Shown here piece by piece: positions 1 through 10,500 of a stretch of 64,000 nucleotides of DNA. The position numbers and the translations under genes were made by a program. The first letter of the stretch is position 1; every line of letters begins with the position of its first letter. The stretch lies in contig NW_006499751.1 in the NCBI RefSeq assembly GCF_000471905.2, positions 4,766,426-4,830,425 of the forward strand. Reading direction: 5' to 3'. This DNA comes from Amborella trichopoda. Taxonomy: Eukaryota; Streptophyta; Magnoliopsida; Amborellales; Amborellaceae. The notes beneath the pieces were generated by a model. It had not been told where the DNA came from and made no database searches. It was given only the letters and a program-made list of their open reading frames with translations.

Positions 1-84
1 AGCCTTCTTTGGGCTACATATATGATGTTATGGAGAAATGCAAAAGAGAGATGGCCCAAAATTTCAATGATGAAGAAACCTGCT

Positions 85-1073
85 GCAAGCCTGTTTGAGA
101 GATTATTGATGAGAAGTGCGATAGGCAGCTACATCAGCCATTGCATGCAGCCGGTTATTATTTGAAGCCAGTTTTTTTTTATATTGGCAAGGATATACAA
201 ACAAATGACACAATTATGAATGGATTTAATAAGTGTGTAGATGTGCTAGTCCCTGATCTTGATATGCAGGATATTATATACGTTGATGAGTTGATAAATT
301 ACAAGTGCTCATTAAAGTCTTTTGGGAGTCCAATGGTGATGAGGCAAATGACCAAAATTAATGCATGCATTAATAATATTCTTAAGTTCATCTTCATCAA
401 GTTCAAATAATCAAGTAATTCTATTATTTATTTATGATTTTTTTCTATATCTTTGCAGCCCATTGGTGGAGCCAACATGGGTGTAGTTCTCCAAATTTAC
501 AAAAGTTGGCCATTTGGATCTTAAACCTTACCACTTCTTCATCCGGTTGTGAGCGCAATTGGAGTACTTTTGAAGGGGTAAGGCCATAAGGGTAATTTGT
601 GTAATTTTATAAATAATACATGAACCATAGATATTAGATTTTAATTAATTTCATTTGATTTTGTTAAATTCATACAAAGAAAAAGAACAGGTTTGAATCA
701 AAGAGGCTCAATGACTTAGTAGGTCAAGTACAATCAATTCTTGAAGGACAGGTGTGCTAAGAGAGATAAGAGAGACCCCATCAGATAAAAAATTATGGAC
801 CATGGTATGAAGTGGTTAGTTGATGATAATGAGGTCGAGGGGCATGAAGGATTGACATGGGACATGGTCATGGATGCTTCAGGGACATCATCTGACCCTC
901 CTAGGGCCACTAGATTTTCTGAACATAGAACATGGATGGAGGAAGAGGAGGAAGAAGATGCTGATTCAGAAGAGATGGAGGAGGACGGGGACGGCCAATA
1001 TGTCGAGGAGGGTGACGACTCCGATGAATATGATGCCAATGCAGTTGACTTAAGATTTTTCGATGATGAATGA
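85..1073 (+). pseudogene. hAT transposase C-terminus, degenerate
   Basis: Around 85-410 the translation contains DEKCDRQLHQPLHAAGYYL followed by a long helical stretch, typical of the region before the dimerisation domain of plant hAT transposases. At about 457-577 another frame reads LQKLAIWILNLTTSSSGCER and then NWSTFEG, the hallmark hAT C-terminal dimerisation motif. A separate frame at 795-1073 encodes an acidic Glu/Asp-rich tail (EEEEEDADSEEMEED) ending at a stop. The same tail is fused to BED fingers in the elements at 4222-5894 and 20968-22652. The blocks lie in different frames with intervening non-coding sequence; introns could explain part of this, decay the rest. The BED-finger N-terminus is off the window. 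Confidence 0.75.
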
Positions 1074-1439
1074 ATGATCAATGTTGATTGTTGAATAATT
1101 ATTAAACTTTGAAGTTTGAACTTTGATTGAAGTATTGTGTATTGAACTATTAAAGATTCTTTTCAATCTTCAAGTATTACTTTCATAGTTTCATAATTCA
1201 ATTTTGTTTTCTTCCTCATGGTGGTTTACTGCAGCACTGGTGTGATACTATTTGATGATGGTTTGATAATTTGATTGGTTGTTAATTTTAAGTTTTAATT
1301 GTATATGGAGTATAAATCGACTTATGGATTATAGTTATGCTTATGGAGTGTTGCTAAATACTAATGTGTAGTAAAACTTGAATTATATGCTGCGATACAT
1401 ATAACTGATATTGACATAACTGCACTGCAGAATCCTTAT

Positions 1440-1542
1440 TTGGATTCAACTGGGCTGTCCAGGTTCTGGGCGTCCGCCTAGGTGTTGGGCGGCTTGGAAC
1501 CCCAAGCCGCCTAGGACCCGCCTAGCGCTTTTTGAAACACTG
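1440..1542 (+). repeat. hAT right terminus with CCTAGGCGG subterminal motifs
   Basis: GC-rich block in an AT-rich setting. It contains several direct and inverted copies of GCCTAGG/CCGCCTAGG and finishes in GCGCTTTTTGAAACACTG. Subterminal short repeats of this kind are usual transposase-binding sites in hAT elements. The same block forms the ends of the elements at 4222-5894 and 20968-22652. Confidence 0.7.
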
Positions 1543-1550
1543 TTTCAACT

Positions 1551-3369
1551 ACAAAATAAGGGAAAAGAGGGTGCTTCGGCTAGATAAAAAAAAAAAACAA
1601 GTGTGTGAGTGTGTGAAAGGTGTATGTGTGTACGTACATACACATGCATGTTACATATAAAAATATATAAGGGAGTGTGTATCTATAAACAGATAATTAT
1701 ATATCAATGCATGCAAGGACATCTACTACTTGATAACATGTTTGCCAATCAAACAGTGAGAAGAATATTAACATTGCTGTGTAAAAAGAACGACAAAATA
1801 GAAAAGTAAAACAAAACAAATGATCCAGACAGAGATAACCATTTTCCAAAACAAAAAAAAAAAAACGATTCAAGATCCAGACAAAACAAAACCAGAAGCA
1901 TGAGAAAGAAACGGTAAATGCGACGAGGAATCTCATTAGTAAAGCCAAATAAAATTTTATCCTTCTGGACAGTTAGCCAACGTGTAATCAGTATGGCATA
2001 TACACCGCCACCTACACTACACGTGAAAGGAAACTTTTAATCTTTCTTAAAGAAAGATAACTAAATGTTCATCATAGAAAAAGCATCATCCACAGCATCA
2101 AATCCCCAACAATCAAAAAAAAGAAAAGATAAAAAGAAAAAGAAAGAAGAAATCAACAGTGCCGAATACCTAGACCATTACCAAGAATAAGAAAACCTTA
2201 ATTATTTTGGACAAAAGAAATTAAGTACTACTATAGTAAACATGACACCACATAAATAAGCTACTATATTGCAAAATATGTTATTATCCATGTCAAGTAA
2301 ACAATTGTATCAATGGGAAATTCTTCAGTTGCATATATTGGAATTCAAGAAAGAATCAAGTCAAAGTTGTCCCCAAAATTTTGGTCACACAAAAGACAAA
2401 ATAAGATTACAAAAGTAATATATGAAACATCAGCAATATTCTACATAAACAGCGTGGAAGAGGAAATAAATAATAGAGACACAGAAAAAAAGAAAAAAAA
2501 GACTTGATCATATTGAGGCACAAGTAATCATCATATCTCCGTTTCTTTCTACAAGGATATTGTCTTTTCTGTCTTTTATCTTTTTTGGGATAGGCATCCT
2601 TTTTCTTTTTTTCTTGGAATTTCTTTTTTTTTGGTAATCTTCTATAAGGATGATTTGATCATTATCAGAGTTAGCTTTGTTTAGACATAAAACTTGGCCA
2701 TTTCAAAATACGCACCTTCCCTTTCCCACAATAGAAAGAGAAAAGTTCTAATACCACTAGGAACAAAAGGACATAGTATCTGTCAAGAGAAACCATATTG
2801 CCATATGGATATGTCACAGCAAACGAACTACCACATCACACATAAAGTTTCATGCACAGATAACCTGACTGCTGCATTATAGGAAAGGTTTCATATTTCA
2901 AGTATTGGAATCCATAGAAAATTACGCCAAAAAAGAGCATACTTAGCATCAGAAAATATCAGTGTAAACAGAAACAAAATCAGAGCATATGCATGTAAAG
3001 TATGCCCTGATATTTGTCATTTACAATGCTATGATATTTCTTCATGACACTTGCACTTGTAACATGCACGAGTAAAGGGCAACATTATATTACACTAATG
3101 AATACCCAAAACATCAAAAGTTGCACTCAAACACCAAAAATTGTTCATGATACCATTATAAACGTCAGCAATCCATTGCAGTTAAATTTTCTATCAAAAA
3201 CTTTTCAGAAACATTTCAATTGAAGATAACTTCAAAGAGGACAAAACCAAATGGCAATAAAAATTACACAATCAATTGCGACATAGACCACTTAAGGCAT
3301 ATCAAAGATCTAGTAACAACTAGTCAAGAAATGCAAAGACAAAGCAATAGAACTATAATGAGAAGTTAC
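1551..3369. other. AT-rich non-coding stretch; right part continues a CARB intron
   Basis: No gene seen. There is a short GT/CA microsatellite at about 1598-1650 and several A-rich runs (1836-1865, 2100-2150, 2480-2505). Just left of 3370 the complement starts GTAACTTCTC, a splice-donor-like sequence, so the adjoining hundreds of bases are probably the intron that followed the captured CARB exon. I looked for the next CARB exon and did not find it. Confidence 0.45.
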
Positions 3370-4225
3370 CTTAGTCACCACATAGTCTATGGATGGCTCG
3401 AAACTAGCAAGAGTTTTCTTAGTAATGTCATTTGGTATTTGATACAATGTGTACCGAACTGACAACTTAGCAGCCATCTTTGCCATAGGAAAACTAGTGG
3501 CCTTCGATGCTAGAGCCGTAGACCTAGACACCTTGGGGTCATCTCAATCACCATGACCTCCCCATCTTTTGGATTCACAACAAATTGAACATTTGATCCT
3601 CCACATTCCACCCCAATCTCCCTAATTATCACAATCGAGTAATCCCTAAGTCTCTGATACTCCTTATCAGTCAAAGTTTTGAGCAGGGGCAACTGTGATT
3701 GAGTCCCCAGTGTGCACACCCATTGGATCAATGTTCTCGATTGAACAAATAATCACCACATTATCAGCTAAATCCCTCATTACTTCGAGCTCATATTCCT
3801 TACATCCCAACAAAGATTTCTCGACCAGAACCTGAGAAGTCAAGCTAGCAGCAAGACCTGACTTACATATTGCTTCAAACTCCTCACGATTATAAGCAAT
3901 CCCACCCCCTATTCCACCGAGGGTGAATGCAGACCTTATAATAAGAGGGAATTCACCGATAAAGTTGTCAATGTCTAAGCACTCCTCTAAGGTGGTTCCA
4001 ATACTAGAGGGTGGGGTCTTTAGCCCAATGTTTGCCATCGCTTGCCATCGCTTTCTTAAACAAGTCTCTGTCCTCTGCCTTTTTAATGGCATCAAGCTTA
4101 GCCCCAATCAGCTCGACCCCCAATCGATCCAACACACCACTTTCCGCCAAGTTTACAGCAAGATTGAGAGCAGTCTGGCCGCCCATGGTTGGAAGAAGGG
4201 CATCAGGCCTCTCTTTTGAAAAATA
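3370..4225 (-). pseudogene. CARB: Carbamoyl-phosphate synthase large chain fragment
   Basis: A fragment from the N-terminal ATP-grasp half of the large subunit of carbamoyl-phosphate synthase, which makes carbamoyl phosphate for arginine and pyrimidine synthesis (plastid-located in plants). Read on the minus strand it contains [73 protein letters not shown] and [11 protein letters not shown], in the right order and closely matching the family. It is broken in at least three places: a 10-bp tandem duplication (GCGATGGCAA twice, near 4042), an extra A in a run near 3688, and an indel near 3525. It ends at 3370 at a GTAACT splice donor, so it was copied from genomic DNA, not from mRNA. The high-coordinate end abuts hAT sequence. 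Confidence 0.88.
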
Positions 4226-4373
4226 GATGTCGAGAAGAGAATTTTGATAATACATATTGTTAAAACAGAAGTATACAAAAATGTAGAAAATATACAGTCT
4301 AACAAAAGCCAACACTCATGACTCAACACAATAGTTAACAGACTCAACACTCAGTACCAAGAGGTAAGAGTCC

Positions 4374-5368
4374 TCAATCGTTGTCATCATCATCATCAGA
4401 GGGAATATCAATAGGGCAAGCCTCATCATATGCATAAGAGTCGAGGCCATCATCATTAGAGTCATCTCCATCTTCAATATAACGCTCGTACTCCTCTGTT
4501 TCTTCTGAATCTGCCTCTTCCTCCTCTTCTTCTACCTTCCTCTTACTAGTCTGTGCAGATAAGGTCCTAGGAGTCTTGACTGCTCTACCTTTTTCTTTGT
4601 GCTTCTTTGAACTCAAATATTGTATGATTTCCTCTTTGGTAGCCTCAGGAACATTTTTACATGGAGCAACATCCCCCTTAATACCGGCAAGGTGTTTTTT
4701 AAACCGGTAAATGCCCCCAATAGTGTCATTTCCACAGTAATTACATTTAATATGATTTTTATCATTTGGATTCGGGTTATAACCTTACTTCGAACCCGGA
4801 TCGCCACTCCGACTAAAACCTAGAGAAGATACTTCCATAGAACAAGGTCTATTTTCATCCTTTTCTGGTTCTTCAAATTCAGGAAATGTCTAATCTCATC
4901 CCGAACTGGTTCAGGAACCTTTGTACAAGAAGCAACATTACCTCTAACATCAGCAAGGTGATTTTTGAATCGGCTAATACCCCCATTGGTATAAATTTCA
5001 CAAAAATTGCACCTTATAAAATTTTTATCATTTGGTTTTGTGTTGTACCCATACTTCCAACCCGGATCACATCTTCTAAAAGTAGCAGAAATAGAAGTAG
5101 ATCTATGACAAGGATTTTGTTCTTGTTCTTGTTTTTGTTTTATATAACTTATAAATTGCTTAATCTCCTCTTTGATAGCTTCAAGAACATTTTTACAAGG
5201 GGCAACATCCCCTTTAATACCGGCAAGATGTTTCTTAAACCAGTTTATGCCTCCTTTTGTATCTTTTTCACAAAAATTGCATCTCACGCAATTTTTGTCA
5301 TTTAGATTCGGGTTGTATCTATATTTCTAACCCGGATCTCCACTCCGATTAACTCCTGAAAAAGACAT
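4374..5368 (-). pseudogene. BED zinc-finger triplicate plus acidic tail, from hAT
   Basis: Starts at an ATG at 5368 (MSFSG). It has three tandem copies of a ~75-residue unit of the form SGDPGWKYGYNP, then C-x2-C (RCNFCEKDTKGG), HLAG and a closing C (VAPCKNV), the BED-finger pattern at the N-terminus of plant hAT transposases. Fingers lie at about 5340-5150, 5085-4880 and 4800-4620. The third is followed directly by KGRAVKTPRT and an acidic tail ending in DDDDDND. In-frame stops (for example in finger 1 where a Trp codon became TAG) and frame changes show that it is not intact. With no catalytic core it could at most have bound DNA. Confidence 0.75.
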
Positions 5369-5579
5369 GTCAAAATAAAACAAACAATCTATAAAATGCA
5401 CTTACTTTAGTTGCTCGAACTCGAAACTTTAAGAAACACTTTGATGATTCGATCTAATGAAATGTAGTTTTTTGGAGGTCTCTTTCTCTATAAAAGGGGT
5501 TCTTGTGGTTTTACATTTCCAATGAACCTAAAACCCATCATTCTAAACTTTTATATCTTGAAAAAAACGGAAAAAAAAA

Positions 5580-5894
5580 AAGTACTTTTCCGCCTCTGGG
5601 CAGGGTGCAGGCCCTGGGCGGCCACCTAGGTGGGTCCCTAATCCAAATGACAAAAAAGTTGGAGTGGGCCACCGCCCTGCCCATAACCTTCAAGTGTACA
5701 TAAGCCACCTAGGCGGCCGCCCAGGTACACATTTCAAGTGTACATAAGCTTCCCATTTGGAAAACTGGGCGGCCGCCTCGTTTGGCCACCTCTAGGACCC
5801 ACCTAGGCGGCCAAACTAGGCTGCCCAGCCTGGGCGATGCCCCCAGGATGTCTAGGCCGCCTGGGCATTGGGCGGCCCCTTTTTTTGAACAATG
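5580..5894 (-). repeat. hAT left terminus with CCTAGGCGG array
   Basis: GC-rich terminal block with about a dozen CCTAGG/GGCGGCC words in both orientations and an internal duplication of AAGTGTACATAAGC (about 5692 and 5734). It ends in CATTG at 5894 (complement). It corresponds to the left end at 20968-21090. Confidence 0.65.
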
Positions 5895-6110
5895 ATCGCC
5901 ACATAGCAATGAAACTGAAGGGGAAGTTCTATAGGACAACTGTAAGACCAACCTTGCTTTATGAGACGGAATGTTGGGCAGCCAAGCAACAACATACTGA
6001 TAGGATGAGTATAGCCAAGATGGATGAATGACCAGATAAGAAAGGATAGAATTTGGAATGAATGTATATGAGGGAACTTAGTTGTGGTTTCAATAGGTGA
6101 GGACTGTTGT
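5895..6110 (+). pseudogene. LINE reverse transcriptase C-terminal fragment
   Basis: The translation reads KLKGKFYRTTVRPTLLYETE then CWAAKQQHTDRMSIAKMDE. This matches the segment downstream of the catalytic domain in plant RTE-type LINEs (typically KGKFYRT..RPA.LYG.ECWA). The match ends with frame breaks after about 6030, and only weak similarity continues to 6110. The hAT element 4222-5894 sits immediately upstream, probably inserted in or next to this LINE. Confidence 0.7.
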
Positions 6111-6114
6111 TGCT

Positions 6115-6612
6115 AATCATGGGGATTTACTGGTTGAAGCCTATATAGATGCAGTCTGGGCTGGTTCTATTATGGATAAAAGATCGATATCGGGGTAGTG
6201 TACCTTTGTTGGAGAATACTTTGTGAGTAGGAGGAGTGAAAAGCAATTAGTAGTACCAAGATCGAGTGCAGGAGGTGATTATAGATCCATGGCTCTTGGT
6301 GCATGTGAATTACTTTGGCAAAAAATTCTCTTACAAGAACTTGATTTTTTCCATGAAAGTGTCAATGCCCTTGTATTGTGACAACAAGGAAGCTATCTGT
6401 ATAGTCCATAATCCGGTCCAACATGATAGAATGAAGCATATACAAGTGGATCGTCATTTCATTCAAGAAAGGGTTGCTACCATGGAAATTTGTCTTCCAT
6501 AAGTTAAAACAGAAGACCGGCTAGTAGATATTCTCACCAAGCCTGTGGGCAAACCTCAACTACAAATGATTTTATGCAAGTTGGGCATGACAGATATCTA
6601 GGCACCTACTTG
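6115..6612 (+). pseudogene. Copia RNase H fragment
   Basis: Contains, with one frameshift near 6355, LVEAYIDAVWAGSIMDKRS, SSAGGDYRSMALGACELLWQ, YCDNKEAICIVHNPVQHDRM, KHIQVDRHFI and LVDILTKPVGKPQ. These are the standard ordered motifs of the Ty1/copia RNase H domain and pol C-terminus; the catalytic Asp-containing YCDN and the D-x-R-HFI segment are recognisable. It stops at the natural end of pol (MTDI, stop near 6601). The reverse transcriptase, integrase and gag are missing upstream, so this is a 5'-truncated remnant. Confidence 0.8.
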
Positions 6613-6830
6613 AAGGGCAGTTTTGTGAATAATTAAGTTTTTTATATGTCTCTTGTATTTAAGTCCCTGAGGACATTTTTGTCATTTCACTTAAGGGGTA
6701 TGTTTAGAACATCATAATTTTACTGGTAATAAAGTGCTTATGAGGTATGGGTGTCTAAGGGACACCACTGTAACTCTTGCTTCTTCCCCTCTTTCTAAAG
6801 TGCTATAGTTTTAACACCACCAACCATGAG
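6613..6830 (+). repeat. Possible Copia 3' LTR remnant
   Basis: Follows the Copia pol end after a purine-rich GAAGGGCAG and starts TGTGAATAATT at about 6624. It contains TGTATTTAAGTCCCTGAGGAC, which could hold a TATA-like box. No second LTR is available for comparison. Confidence 0.35.
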
Positions 6831-7410
6831 CAAGATACAGACACATTCTTCCCTTTAAGTCTACATTGTGCTTAGAAAATGCATGTTGTTAACATTTGCA
6901 TATATTTATAATAATGTCCTTTTTATATGCCTGTAATGGTCTTTTAGTATGCTTTCCCAAAGAGGGTTTCGACCACATGTCCCGACCTTTCATGGGAACT
7001 TATTTTGCATAATCGTTATTTATAATACTTCATTGTTAAACTATTGCCAATACATTTTAAGCCACCCCATCTTAAGTCTTACATTCGTTATGTGGTTCCC
7101 TTTTTGATAGCTTATGTCTTACTTTTTATGCTGATCAAGTTATTTACTGCCATGGAAAACACTAGACTTTTTTTTTTATTGCACCACCGAATGAACAAAC
7201 ATTTTTTTTTACCTTCTGTATATCTATATGATTTGTTCATCGTTTTCCAAGTGGACCAATTTTTATATTCATGAATATTCTTGTCTACTTCCCTTCATGA
7301 GCATCATTTTGTCTTTGGAAAATAGCATCTATTTATTCTTCTTCTTCCTTGAGACAGTCCTTTGTAACTGGGATCCATCTCATGACTGATGCATTTGTAA
7401 CTTCTGGCAG
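6831..7410 (+). other. PIGS: AT-rich intron sequence upstream of PIG-S exon at 7411
   Basis: Nothing else recognised. It ends in a pyrimidine-containing acceptor TTCTGGCAG directly before the first PIG-S exon in view. The preceding PIG-S exon was not found in the window upstream of here. Confidence 0.5.
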
Positions 7411-7535
7411 GATCTTGTGCAGGTCATGGAAGTTTTCATGGGGCAGCTACGGTTGTTATTCGGTCTTAAATCATATACTTCATATGATGTGGATATACAA
7501 AACATAGTAGCCAGCGAAAAGGGCTTTGCGGAATG
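7411..7535 (+). CDS. PIGS: PIG-S exon (first in window)
   Basis: Acceptor CTGGCAG before it; donor GAATG|GTAGAA after it. It encodes DLVQVMEVFMGQLRLLFGLK and continues to SEKGFAEW. The Trp codon is split 2+1 with the next exon, which restores EWELD. Confidence 0.92.
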
Positions 7536-10500
7536 GTAGAAGAAAATTCCCAATCATTTTATGTACTTATGAGGTTATTTTGAGCGTGTTCAAATAAAGC
7601 TTGATGTTTTTGAATCTTTGAAACATCTCTTCCATGGTTCCAATAAGGGAATATGATAAACCATATAAATCATGCACATGAGCATGTGTTATCTTAACTA
7701 TGAGCTTATATACAATTTTTGTTATATTAACATTACGTATCTATAACTCAACTGTTTAAGGTCTCTTTATTATCTAAGGCAAGTGTAATAGGATATCGAT
7801 ACCATCTGGATTAGATAATATTTTGCTGTTATTTGAACCTGCGGAGTTCCAATGCATTATTTGGGCATGATCAACATTTGGAATCGACAAACTATCGATA
7901 ATTAGAATCAGTGCTTCATGGGTTGTGGGTATTGAATCATGTCTTGCAGGCTTAGTGTTCCTTAAGTTTTGTGGGCCTAGCGTTCCTTGGAGTCGATTTC
8001 ATCACTTGAACTACAGTCACATACTAAAATTCGACCTTTGGTGATCCCTGGATGGCTGGATTCCACCGGTGGTGACCTCCGCCCCTAGGATCATCAAGCT
8101 CAATTTTGATGGGTGGTTCTTTGACAACATGGGCTGGCGGGAGTTGGAGGCTCTTTAGGTCTCATGGGGCCTGTCATTTACCTTCTTGGGGTCAATTTGT
8201 TGGGTTTTGTGACCTTTAAAACCTGTGAGAGCATGTAGATGAGGAATTATTGCGGCTTATGTACTTCAGCAGGAGTGCATTTGTTGGACTGACCTAGAGT
8301 TAGACGGTGTATAGCTTTGATCAAGTTCAAAACCCTTTTACCCCTGTACAAATGGCACTTCCAAAGAGAGTTCTAAGAGGGTCATCCCTTGTTGAGGTTG
8401 ATGAGATGCTCATGGAAGGTTTGTAGACCAGGAGAGCTTCGTGGTCTCCTGTGTGCAAATGTAGGCTTGTGACCGCGAGGGCTAAATCCTCAACAAACTT
8501 TTGTAAGGTATGTACACATGATAGCCGTGTACTAGGAAGTAACCTTGCAAATGGATGCATGACCATGTGCATAGCGAGAGCCCCCCTTGCACAATAATGA
8601 TATGGCGTGTGACTTGTGCTTAAGGTTGAGGCCTGTAATCCACATTTTGGGACCGTGGTTTCATTATTTATTAGCCAGCCTTGACGAGCCTATGATGACC
8701 ATGGTATAGAGTCTAGAGTGCTCCTTGTACAACAATTGTAGTAGTTACTTAACTTGAAATTTTGACAGACACATCGTTGAAATACAACTTCACTCACTGA
8801 TATAGCCACAATTCGTGAGTTACAAAGACTCAAATACCACAGAAAATAAAAGAAATACAACTCTATGAAGGCCTCAATTCATAAAAACGAACAAATTGTA
8901 TTCAAAGAAGCAAACTACATCACTCAGCACATATACTAGTACATGGATTATATATGTACTTTTGTCTTTCACAAAAACCAACTCCAAACTTTACATAAGC
9001 AGCACTTGATCACATAAAACATAAATGAACTCAGAAGTTACAGCAAATAAATAATGGCGGCAAGCTATTGATCGAACCCTTTGTGCTTGGGTCACTCAAC
9101 TGGACCTTTGAAGGATAAGTGTTGTCCCATGGATGAAGGTAAGGATGACTCAAATCACAAGGGCTGATCTCACTTTTCAAATGGGAAACTTATGTACATT
9201 TGAAATGCGTTTGATTAACTTTAAAATGAGAGAGAGATGAACTTTTGATGTCCAAAATAGTGAGCAAAAGTTATCTATAAACAACTTGGAAGTATATGAA
9301 TATATATGACCATAGACTTAAGGAAACAATAGTAGTTTCATGAGAGAAACTCTCTAGGATCAAGAGCCAATAAAACATACTCAAATACATATCAAATGCT
9401 TGCTAAAATGTTCAAATAATCTCAGATAAATCTTAAAGAAATCAGTGATAAAAATCAAGAAGAAGATGGTGTCTAGGTGCTTAATTTCACCTAGACACAT
9501 ATGAAGATACACATGCATAATTTCACTAGGGGCTTAGGATTTATGAATACTCATGCCTATAAACGTGAAGAGGCTACTGTAAAATGGAATTTACAGCGAG
9601 AAGATGATGATCAAAGTACTCTAGAAGAGAGAAAGGAATGGAGTTATGGAAGTTACCTCAAGCTTAGACACAATGACAGTAAGCTTCTATGGCCATGGGA
9701 ACTTTGCTCACTGCAAGATGGAAGAAGGGAGAAGAAGACTAGTTTGGGGCATGCCTCACTCTTTCTCTCTCCAAAAGGGTTCTCAAGTGTGTAGAGAATG
9801 AGGCTCTTGGGGGCCATTGAAGTGAGATATTTTCAAGTGAATAGCTCATGGCCCTTTGATGCTCATCATCCATGGCACATGAGAGAGCTTTGATCCTAGA
9901 CACCCATCCTTGTCTAGCCATCATGATCAAAAGATGTGATTTCACATTCTTATCACTCTTTTAAAAAATCTTGTATTAGCCATTTTACCAAATTATCCTT
10001 TTAGAGAAAAGTTTTCAAAACTGCCATTTCTCAATTCCAAAAGTGCCGATGGTGAATTTTGAAATTGAAGAAAGAATGAACGTGTAGGGTATGCCCTTCA
10101 TGTAATTTCGTAAATATCTTGTTTTCATCAAATGGGATAAAGCCATATCATGAAATTCATATGGGCTCAATCCAATGAGGTGATGTCACACATAAAGCCA
10201 CTTTAAAAATTCACTTTCTCTCATGCATAAGGTTTTAAGTCAAAATTTCATGCATGCCCAAAACCTAAGGAACATGTGAATAAAATTACACGTGTGCTAA
10301 AACAACATGTGACGACTTAAGTCACTTAGGGTTTTTTTTTTTCACTTAGGTTTGTTTTTTTTTTTTTATATATTTAAAAAAAAAAATATAAACCTCACTT
10401 AAACAAACACATATATGACAAAGGACATCCACTAGGCCCTGACATCATGATGATGTCTGCCCTTGGTGGGGCTGCAGGGTGCCACATGTCATCCCTATGG

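Larger units (their letters stand above)
1..1542 (+). mobile_element. hAT DNA transposon, 3' portion
   Basis: This is the right half of an hAT-superfamily transposon whose left end lies outside the window. It holds the C-terminal part of the transposase, an acidic tail and a right terminus rich in CCTAGGCGG-like motifs. The end reads (inward, from the complement) CAGTGTTTCAAAAAGCGC. The same type of end (CARTG, a short spacer, AAAA) closes the elements at 20968-22652 and 10841-12274. The 8 bases after the terminus (TTTCAACT) would be the target duplication, but its partner is off the window. The coding part has lost its frame, so the element is dead as an autonomous unit. Confidence 0.8.
4222..5894 (-). 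mobile_element. Internally deleted hAT element with BED fingers, 3' end missing
   Basis: On the minus strand this segment matches 20968-22652 throughout: GC-rich 5' terminus (CATTGTTCAAAAAAAGG followed by CCTAGGCGG-type motifs), three BED-type fingers, acidic tail, then a non-coding tail with repeated GTTGAGT/GTTGACT words. Homology stops at about 4222, just before the last ~100 bp including the right terminal repeat, and CARB sequence begins there. The transposase core is absent in both copies, with the same join between the third finger and the acidic tail, so this is a deletion-derivative family, not two independent decays. The right flank is LINE sequence. Confidence 0.8.

Noticed and set aside
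734..1081. Ser-rich minus-strand frame
   Set aside because: It is the complement of the acidic hAT tail on the plus strand, which is homologous in two other elements; the Ser run is only the reverse reading of GAA/GAG/GAT codons.
3370..4225. CARB as a functional gene
   Set aside because: Only part of one exon region is present, with at least three frame-shifting changes, and no further exons were found on either side.
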